Source: an uncultured bacterium (lineage in GTDB: Bacteria; Desulfobacterota; Desulfobulbia; Desulfobulbales; Desulfobulbaceae). From it: a stretch of 5,308 nt of DNA. Below, piece after piece: positions 1 through 5,308 of this stretch. The stretch is from NCBI GenBank assembly GCA_903896915.1, contig CAITZN010000106.1, positions 1 to 5,308 on the forward strand. Reading direction: 5' to 3'. Below the pieces are notes generated by a model. It was given only the letters and a program-made list of their open reading frames with translations. It did no database searches and was not told the DNA's origin. Each line of letters begins with the position of its first letter. Positions within the stretch are counted from its first letter, which is position 1. The translations under genes and the position numbers were made by a program.

Positions 1-147
1 ACCGCCACGGAAGAGCTTTTTTCTGGAAAACACGACGCCTTGTATGTGCTTAAATTGAGGGATATTTACAAGGGTATCGAAAATGCCCTGGATATGTGTT
101 CAGTCATCTCCGACCTGATTATCAATATAGCCCTTAAGCATAGTTGA
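1..147 (+). CDS. DUF47 / PhoU-like phosphate transport accessory protein, C-terminal end (5' truncated by window)
   Basis: Frame 1 is open from the first base and ends at TGA 145-147, giving the last 48 residues of a protein. The visible part is a helical tail containing LKLRDIYKGIENALDMCSVI followed by SDLIINIALKHS. This matches the characteristic C-terminus of the DUF47 (PF01865, TIGR00153) family, which is distantly related to PhoU. Members are cytoplasmic helical-bundle proteins, usually around 200-220 residues, and are commonly encoded directly upstream of a PiT phosphate permease. They are thought to modulate that permease. The PiT gene begins 80 bases downstream on the same strand, as expected for this pair, so the two are probably co-transcribed. 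The family call rests on a short tail plus context. The start and N-terminal metal-binding part lie outside the window. Confidence 0.85.
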   Translation, partial: TATEELFSGKHDALYVLKLRDIYKGIENALDMCSVISDLIINIALKHS

Positions 148-227
148 GAGTTTCCATTGTTATTCCGAAGGCGGAAATATGTGTATTGCCGCTCATGGTT
201 GCATCACGGAAAAGAGGAAGAGAATAA

Positions 228-1211
228 ATGGTTCTGACCCTTTTAATCGTTGTTATCATCACTGCCCTTGTCTTTGAATATATCAACGGGTTTCACGATT
301 CCGCCAACGCCATCGCCACGGTGGTCTCAACCAAGGTTCTGTCGGCCCGTACAGCCGTCATCTATGCAGGGGTGCTTAACATGGTCGGCGCCTTTTTCGG
401 CACCCATGTCGCTACCACGGTCGGCAAAGGGATCATCACGACGGGAAGCGTAACCCAGGGGGTGATCCTTTGCGCCCTGCTCTCAGCCATCATTTGGAAT
501 CTGATCACCTGGTATTACGGCATTCCTTCGAGCTCTTCCCACGCCTTGATCGGTGGTTTGATCGGGGCAGGTATCTCAAAGGCTGGTTTTGACGTTGTCC
601 AGGTCAAAGGCGTCACTCAAAAGGTGATCCTGCCGATGATAACCTCCCCGTTCTTAGGCTTTATTATTGGTTTTTTGTTCATGATTTTGATTTTATGGTT
701 ATTTGCTAAGGCAAACCCCAGTTCGGCCAATAGCCTTTTCAAAAAACTGCAACTGGTGTCTTCAGGTATCATGGCCTTGAGCCATGGCACTAACGATGCC
801 CAGAAAACCATGGGGATTATTACCCTGTCCCTGGTGAGCTTCCATGCCCTGCCTACCTTTGAAGTGCCGTTCTGGGTTATCTTTGGTTGCGCTGTGACTA
901 TGGGCCTGGGGACCATGGGCGGCGGGTTGCGGATCATCCGCACTATGGGCACCAAAATGATCAAATTAAAACCAGTGCATGGATTCGCTGCCGAGACTTC
1001 TGCGGCCATGGTCATCCTCAGTGCTTCCCACTTTGGTATTCCGGTCAGCACCACCCATGTCATCTCTACCTCGATCATGGGTGTCGGAAGCACCAGAGGT
1101 ATTCATGCCTTGAAGTGGGGGGTCGTCGGCAATATCATCACAGCCTGGGTCCTCACCATTCCTGTCTGCATGACGCTGGCCTGGATTCTCTTCCGTATCC
1201 TGCCGGTTTGA
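228..1211 (+). CDS. PiT-family inorganic phosphate transporter
   Basis: This encodes a 327-residue, highly hydrophobic inner-membrane permease that takes up inorganic phosphate, normally by cation symport (proton/metal-phosphate or sodium; the ion cannot be told from sequence). Both PiT (PF01384) signatures are present: NGFHDSANAIATVV at residues 20-33 and SHGTNDAQKTMG at 185-196, with the paired acidic residues D24 and D190. The family's inverted internal duplication is visible as GIPSSSSHALIGGLIGAG (98-115) against GIPVSTTHVISTSIMGVG (270-287). The length is typical of compact bacterial PiT proteins, which lack the long central loop of E. coli PitA; here only a short charged linker near residues 160-173 separates the halves. 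ATG 228 is preceded by GAGGAAG (214-220) at good ribosome-binding distance. It follows the DUF47 gene by 80 bases with no convincing terminator between them, so the two are probably one operon. The gene looks intact. Confidence 0.96.
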   Translation: MVLTLLIVVIITALVFEYINGFHDSANAIATVVSTKVLSARTAVIYAGVLNMVGAFFGTHVATTVGKGIITTGSVTQGVILCALLSAIIWNLITWYYGIPSSSSHALIGGLIGAGISKAGFDVVQVKGVTQKVILPMITSPFLGFIIGFLFMILILWLFAKANPSSANSLFKKLQLVSSGIMALSHGTNDAQKTMGIITLSLVSFHALPTFEVPFWVIFGCAVTMGLGTMGGGLRIIRTMGTKMIKLKPVHGFAAETSAAMVILSASHFGIPVSTTHVISTSIMGVGSTRGIHALKWGVVGNIITAWVLTIPVCMTLAWILFRILPV

Positions 1212-1496
1212 CGACCACATACTTTGTAGGGCATGATTACTCTGGCGACGGAAAAGCAAAGCCGTTTTGTCGGTAAGCTGCCACATGAGCAGCAGCGACA
1301 ACACCCTCCATTTCGTACCCCCGGATCTGTCGCTGATTAGGACCTGGAAGGCTTTGATTTGCTGTCAACGTTCGACTAATGATACTAGATCAGACAGGTG
1401 GCTGGCCGGCATCCGTAGACGAAGTTGCGGTTCGGATGCGTGCGGGGCCGTGAAGAGAGAATTCTTCCGCTGGCGCGTGTAAAGAGAGCTCGACCG
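1212..1496. other. Intergenic region between the PiT gene and the kinase gene
   Basis: This 285-base gap probably holds the end of the phosphate operon and the promoter of the kinase unit. An imperfect hairpin lies at 1246-1272: CGAC and AAAA on the left, separated by a GG bulge, can pair with TTTT and GTCG on the right. It has no trailing T-run, so it is not a convincing intrinsic terminator. The only promoter-like stretch I see is weak: TTGCTG (1359-1364), a 16-base spacer, then GATACT (1381-1386). An alternative -35 element is TTGATT at 1354-1359. Short open frames here have no ribosome-binding site or recognisable protein features. The upstream extension of the kinase frame starts with TTG at 1425 and is probably leader sequence rather than coding. 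Confidence 0.4.
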
Positions 1497-4145
1497 ATGA
1501 AAGTGCAGCAGGCAAAATCGATACGCTTTCTCAGCAGCAGCCGTGTTTTCTCCGGTTCTCGAGCCTTGAACTTCAGACTTTCGATCATCGCAGCCTTAAC
1601 CGTGTTGGTGGTCATGGTCATCGTCCTGGTGAGCGATCAGGTCACCCTCTTGCTGCATCGGAAGCATCAACAACCCATCACCGATAATCTGGCGGTGGAG
1701 ATCAATACCTTCATCATCGACTATTATGCCCATTCCGTTAAGGACTTGGCGGGATTGAGTGAGATTGTCGATGTCTGCGCCAAGAATAATTCTGTCGATA
1801 ACCCCTCCCTGCTCAGAGTATTGAACACCGCCCAGAGTGTGTTGGATGTTTCCCTTGTGTATGTAATGGATGCTGCCGGCACTGTTATTGGCTGTTCGAT
1901 CTCTTCAGATGAACAGAGTCTGACCGGTAATACGTACCCGTTTCGTCCCTATTTCACCCATGCCATAGCCGGCAAGCCCCATCTCTTTCCTGCAGTCGGT
2001 GTGACCACAAAACATAAAGGCTTCTATTTCAGTGCCCCAATCTACGCTACTGATAAAGGAAAACCAGTGGGCGTGGTGGTGATTAAGACCCGCAGCGAGT
2101 CGATTGACACCTTATTCTCTGCCTTCCGCGGCAAGCTCGATGCTTTATTGCTCTCTCCCGATGGGGTTGTTTTTGCCTCCACACGCGAGGGATGGAACTT
2201 CCGGACCGCTTGGCCGCTTTCGGCAGAACGGTTACAGGAGCTCAAGGCAAGCCGACAGTTCAGCGATCATGACTTGCAACCATTGCCATTTTCGTTGCAA
2301 GGCAGCCTGGTACATATTGACGGTATCCGGGCAGCTGTCGACATGGATCCTTTGAGGGTTGAGGGCTGGCAGATAGTAACCCTGGAACAGATCCCGTTCC
2401 CGTGGGCGGCAGTGCTCCTGTTCTGCTGCATCGCTGTTTCCCTCGGCATACTTTCTGGAGTCGTGGTTCGACACAGGTATAAGGAACTGCATCTGGCCGG
2501 GCAGGTTCTGGCGGGTCAGGAGGCCAGCGAGCGTTCCGAAGCAGCGCATTTCACTTCGGTTCGCGAATTGGAAACCATCTTCAGCGCCAGCTTGGTGGGT
2601 ATCATTTTGGTTCGCGACGGTCGAATCGTCAATGCCAACAAGCGGATGGCCGAGATGTTCGGGTACGGTCTTAAGGAAATCATCGAGGAGGATATCCGGC
2701 AGTTTTTCACAGGCCGCCGCGCTTTCCGCAGGTTCGTCCGGAGGCACTTGCACCTATTGCTCGAAAGCGATGTCGAACAGGTGGAATACCAACTGAAAAA
2801 GAAAGACGGTTCGGTCTTTCCCTGCACCCTCAGTGGCAAGGCTATTAGTCCTTCGCATCTGGCCCAGGGTACAGTCTGGGTTGTAGAGGATATCTCCAAA
2901 AGAAAAGCTGTGGAAAAAGAGCTGGAACAGGCCAGAGAAGCGGCGGAGGCGGCCAATGTCGCCAAGAGTGAATTCCTTGCCAACATGAGCCACGAAATCC
3001 GCACGCCCATGAACGGAATCATCGGCCTGTCCAATGTTCTGCTCCAGGAAGAAATGACAGCCAGCCAGCGAGAGCATCTGGAACTGATCCAGCGCTCGTC
3101 TATCCGGCTGATGACCATCATCAATGACATTCTTGATTTTTCCAAACTCGAGGCTGGGCGTTTTGAGATAGAGCAGCGGCCCTTTTTATTGAGGGAGGCA
3201 ATGAAGGATGTCATCCGGCCAATGGAGCCCACTGCGAACAGGAAAGACTTGCAGCTCAAGCTGACGGTTGATCCGGCTGTGCCTAATGTCATTGTAGGTG
3301 ATCAGGCCAAACTCATGCAGGTGCTCACCAATTTGGTCGACAATAGCCTCAAATTTACGCGCAAGGGCCAGGTCACGATTCAAGTTAGTTTAAAAAAATC
3401 TGACCAGCCGACTGGGAGCAAGCTGTTGTTTGAAGTGTCCGACACCGGCATTGGTATTATACCGGCCTATCATGGCAGGGTTTTTGAGTCGTTTTCTCAG
3501 GCGGATTCCTCGCATTCACGTAAGTTTGGCGGCACCGGGCTAGGTCTGTCGATCTCTAAAGGCTTGGTTCAGCTCATGGGGGGCGATATCTGGTTTGACA
3601 GTGAACCAGATATGGGAACCCGTTTCTATTTTACCCTTCCCTTTGCGGCACCGGAGAACATCTTTTCGCAGCCTGCAGAGCAGCGACGACCGTCCCTCGG
3701 TAATCAAGATGCTCTATCCCCGGGCCAGGTCAAACGGATACTGGTGGCCGAAGATGAATACATCAATAAGATTCTGATTACCACACTGCTTAAACAGGCA
3801 GGATACCACGTTACAGTGGTGAGGAATGGCCGTGAAGCAGTTGATGCCTGGAGGGGCGGTGTGTTTGATTGTATTCTGATGGACATACAGATGCCGGTAA
3901 TGGATGGTTACGATGCGGTTGCACGCATTCGAGAGGCAGAAAGGGAAGGTGAACATGTTCCGGTGATTGCCATGACCGCTCATGCCATGAGTGGTGATCG
4001 GCTCAAATGTCTGGCTGCCGGTATGGACGATTATATCTCCAAGCCTATTGACGGCACAACGGTGCTACATCTGTTGCAGCACTATACAAACTCCAGCAGT
4101 CCGGATGCCGACACCGAGGATGGTCCACAAGTAGGGCCATCATGA
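1497..4145 (+). CDS. Hybrid sensor histidine kinase: DctB-like double-Cache sensor, PAS, HisKA, HATPase, receiver
   Basis: This is an inner-membrane hybrid kinase of 882 residues from ATG 1497. In that numbering, a basic N-tail is followed by TM1 (about 28-46), a periplasmic sensor (about 47-301), TM2 (about 302-324), PAS (about 354-466), a short coiled linker, HisKA (about 491-556), HATPase (about 598-718) and a receiver (about 746-856). The sensor resembles the double-Cache domain of the C4-dicarboxylate sensor DctB: it has FRPYF (149-153), GVTTKHKGFYFSAPIY, a strand ending VVVIKTR, and a membrane-distal part with SPDGVVFAS and PLSAERLQELKASRQF. Catalytic motifs look complete: the phospho-accepting His in MSHEIRTPMN (H499), N-box NLVDNSLKFT (N616), G1 DTGIGI (649-654), F-box FESFSQAD and G2 GGTGLGLSI (678-686). 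The receiver has the acidic pair E752/D753, phospho-acceptor D796 in LMDIQMPVMDGY, T827 and K849. There is no HPt or DNA-binding output domain, so phosphate must pass to a separate protein. The frame can extend to TTG 1425, but ATG 1497 has AAAGAGAG upstream and a basic tail ahead of TM1. The ligand is inferred. Confidence 0.93.
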   Translation: MKVQQAKSIRFLSSSRVFSGSRALNFRLSIIAALTVLVVMVIVLVSDQVTLLLHRKHQQPITDNLAVEINTFIIDYYAHSVKDLAGLSEIVDVCAKNNSVDNPSLLRVLNTAQSVLDVSLVYVMDAAGTVIGCSISSDEQSLTGNTYPFRPYFTHAIAGKPHLFPAVGVTTKHKGFYFSAPIYATDKGKPVGVVVIKTRSESIDTLFSAFRGKLDALLLSPDGVVFASTREGWNFRTAWPLSAERLQELKASRQFSDHDLQPLPFSLQGSLVHIDGIRAAVDMDPLRVEGWQIVTLEQIPFPWAAVLLFCCIAVSLGILSGVVVRHRYKELHLAGQVLAGQEASERSEAAHFTSVRELETIFSASLVGIILVRDGRIVNANKRMAEMFGYGLKEIIEEDIRQFFTGRRAFRRFVRRHLHLLLESDVEQVEYQLKKKDGSVFPCTLSGKAISPSHLAQGTVWVVEDISKRKAVEKELEQAREAAEAANVAKSEFLANMSHEIRTPMNGIIGLSNVLLQEEMTASQREHLELIQRSSIRLMTIINDILDFSKLEAGRFEIEQRPFLLREAMKDVIRPMEPTANRKDLQLKLTVDPAVPNVIVGDQAKLMQVLTNLVDNSLKFTRKGQVTIQVSLKKSDQPTGSKLLFEVSDTGIGIIPAYHGRVFESFSQADSSHSRKFGGTGLGLSISKGLVQLMGGDIWFDSEPDMGTRFYFTLPFAAPENIFSQPAEQRRPSLGNQDALSPGQVKRILVAEDEYINKILITTLLKQAGYHVTVVRNGREAVDAWRGGVFDCILMDIQMPVMDGYDAVARIREAEREGEHVPVIAMTAHAMSGDRLKCLAAGMDDYISKPIDGTTVLHLLQHYTNSSSPDADTEDGPQVGPS

Positions 4146-5308
4146 AAAAACTGTCACTTTTATTATTGTTTTTGATCAGTATTGGTCTGCTCGGTTATAT
4201 GTTGACCGTCAACCAGAAGCCAGCCTTGGAATTCACCGATTTTCTGCCAGCCGATACCGTTGCCCTGTTGGAATGCGATAATCTCAACCGAACTTGGGCA
4301 GGATGGCGGCAGAGCGACCTCGGTAAAAGGATCAATAAATCAGATTTTCCGCGATTTCTCGAACAGCTTGGCTTGCCTGCCGCTCGAATATCCGAATTCA
4401 AGGCATTAACCGCAGGCCTCGATCGTTTAACCAACGCTTCCTTTTTCACCACTGTTTTTGCTAAAAAAACAGTGGTGGCACTTTTGACTGAATTGCAGGG
4501 ACATCCCTTCGACGAAGAATCCTTGCTGAGACATCTGGTGCTGATAGCTCCGTTGGGACCCAGTTATTCTCTGCAACAACTCCAGTTAGAGCGATACTTC
4601 GGACCTCTTCGATCCACCGGCACTTCGGTTTACCAGGGGGTGCCTGTGGTTACCCTCGTCTTTCAGTCGGGGCGGACATTGAGCTTTTGCCAGTACCGCA
4701 GGGCGTTAATCTGCGCCTTGGATCCTCAATCCGTGCAGCGCTGTATCGATCAGTCATTGAACAGAATGGTCCAGACCCATTCAGGTTTGCAATTGAATCC
4801 GGGATATCAGGGGCTGAAAAAACGTGTCGGAATTCGGAGTGATTTATTCCTGTACTCCGATCTGGCAGCTCTTATGAGACAGTTGCCGACGGTACTCATT
4901 GCGGAGGCGAAGGAGGTGGGGTTGCTGCCGCATCATTTTGCCATCTATCATCAGACTGAAGCTGAACATGACCGTCTATCGATCATCACCCAGTTCCGTC
5001 AGGAGGACTTGAAGGCATTCGCCGACCGACACCAGTTGGTCGCCCCCGTCGAGAATTCTGTGCGTCAGCGGATATCTTCGGAAACGTTATTTTCTCTCTG
5101 GACGAACTGGTTCAATCTGAAAGCATTGTGGCATTTTGGTCTGCAGATGGGCGGCCATGAAACCACGGAGTTGATGGCGATTACTGCTGAGAGCATTTTC
5201 GAAGAAACCGGTCAAGCAATCGATGATTTTTTTGATGTATTCGGTAACAGATTCGGGGTATTTATCAATGAACAGCGAGTTTCGCCCCTGGTATCGAATC
5301 GTTCTGTC
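4142..5308 (+). CDS. Exported or membrane-anchored protein, DUF3352-like (3' truncated by window)
   Basis: The frame is open from ATG 4142 to the last base, 389 codons with no stop, so the C-terminus is missing. The start overlaps the kinase stop as ATGA, and AGGG at 4133-4136 gives a ribosome-binding site five bases upstream, so translation is probably coupled to the kinase. The N-terminus MKKLSLLLLFLISIGLLGYM is a signal peptide or signal anchor (residues about 4-22) with no lipobox cysteine, placing the rest outside the cytoplasmic membrane. The mature part opens with FLPADTVALLECDNL then a W..W...DLGKRI pattern (34-64), resembling DUF3352-type proteins, whose function is unknown. Later stretches alternate short beta-like segments with helices (for example 162-192 and 230-300). 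FDVFGNRFGVFIN near 364-376 looks like a recurring strand unit of this group. No enzymatic motif is recognised. The DUF3352 link is from motif resemblance only. A role in the kinase's signalling is possible from gene order but unproven. Confidence 0.85.
   Translation, partial: MKKLSLLLLFLISIGLLGYMLTVNQKPALEFTDFLPADTVALLECDNLNRTWAGWRQSDLGKRINKSDFPRFLEQLGLPAARISEFKALTAGLDRLTNASFFTTVFAKKTVVALLTELQGHPFDEESLLRHLVLIAPLGPSYSLQQLQLERYFGPLRSTGTSVYQGVPVVTLVFQSGRTLSFCQYRRALICALDPQSVQRCIDQSLNRMVQTHSGLQLNPGYQGLKKRVGIRSDLFLYSDLAALMRQLPTVLIAEAKEVGLLPHHFAIYHQTEAEHDRLSIITQFRQEDLKAFADRHQLVAPVENSVRQRISSETLFSLWTNWFNLKALWHFGLQMGGHETTELMAITAESIFEETGQAIDDFFDVFGNRFGVFINEQRVSPLVSNRSV
4447..4477. repeat. Perfect 13-bp inverted repeat inside the DUF3352-like gene
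   Basis: CACCACTGTTTTT (4447-4459) and AAAAACAGTGGTG (4465-4477) are exact reverse complements around a five-base loop GCTAA. Together they form a strong hairpin in the mRNA. It lies in frame within codons 102-112 of the downstream gene (FTTVFAKKTVV), about 300 bases after its start codon. The right arm is followed after four bases by TTTT (4482-4485), giving a loosely terminator-like look on the + strand, though the T-run is short and displaced. The right side also contains a run of seven A (4463-4469). The structure is directly visible; any function is unknown. Confidence 0.6.

Noticed and set aside
163..176. Small hairpin TTCCG-AAGG-CGGAA between the DUF47 and PiT genes
   Set aside because: It is only five base pairs with no T-run, too weak to call a terminator or regulatory structure.
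617..1093. Antisense open frame (158 codons) opposite the PiT gene
   Set aside because: It is the mirror of conserved PiT membrane segments, with no start signal or family resemblance.
1267..1482. 71-codon + strand open frame in the intergenic gap, starting with TTG
   Set aside because: It has no ribosome-binding site and no recognisable composition or motif, and it runs into the leader and possible start region of the kinase in another frame.
2516..3292. Long antisense open frame (258 codons) opposite the PAS/HisKA region of the kinase
   Set aside because: The sense strand encodes clear PAS and HisKA motifs; the antisense protein is low-complexity and serine/arginine-rich, typical of a shadow frame.
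3453..3463. Short palindrome GGTATTATACC near the G1 box of the kinase
   Set aside because: It is only 5 bp per arm within a conserved ATPase motif, explained by coding sequence and chance.
4195..4452. Antisense open frame (85 codons) opposite the start of the DUF3352-like gene
   Set aside because: The sense frame is open for 389 codons with a good start, signal peptide and coupling to the kinase; the antisense product has no recognisable features.
4463..4469. Run of seven A as a possible programmed frameshift site
   Set aside because: In the reading frame the codons are GCT AAA AAA ACA, so the X XXY YYZ slippery pattern is not in phase, and the 0 frame continues open for hundreds of codons.

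Overview
This window comes from a bacterium of intermediate GC content. The gene styles (a DUF47/PiT phosphate-transport pair and a long hybrid histidine kinase with a DctB-type periplasmic sensor) fit a Gram-negative of the Desulfobacterota/deltaproteobacterial kind. That assignment is an impression from the proteins, not something the sequence proves. All four genes lie on the + strand.

Layout: (1) positions 1-147 hold the last 48 codons of a DUF47 (PhoU-like) protein; (2) after an 80-base spacer, 228-1211 encodes a complete PiT-family inorganic phosphate permease of 327 residues; (3) 1212-1496 is a 285-base gap with an imperfect hairpin and at most a weak promoter-like stretch; (4) 1497-4145 encodes a hybrid sensor histidine kinase, best read as 882 residues, with the order TM1, DctB-like double-Cache sensor, TM2, PAS, HisKA, HATPase and receiver; (5) a further gene starts at 4142, overlapping the kinase stop codon as ATGA, and stays open to the window end (389 codons). 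It encodes an exported or membrane-anchored protein resembling the poorly characterised DUF3352 group.

The first two genes form the widespread DUF47-PiT phosphate uptake module. The last two form a second, translationally coupled unit: a membrane kinase that probably senses a small organic acid in the periplasm, and a large extracytoplasmic protein of unknown function. Nothing in the sequence links the two units functionally.

The points most worth a second look are the DctB-type sensor placed on a PAS-hybrid kinase that has no DctD-like partner here, the kinase/DUF3352-like coupling, and a perfect 13-bp inverted repeat inside the last gene. I see no RNA genes, CRISPR arrays, insertion sequences or clearly novel system in the window.
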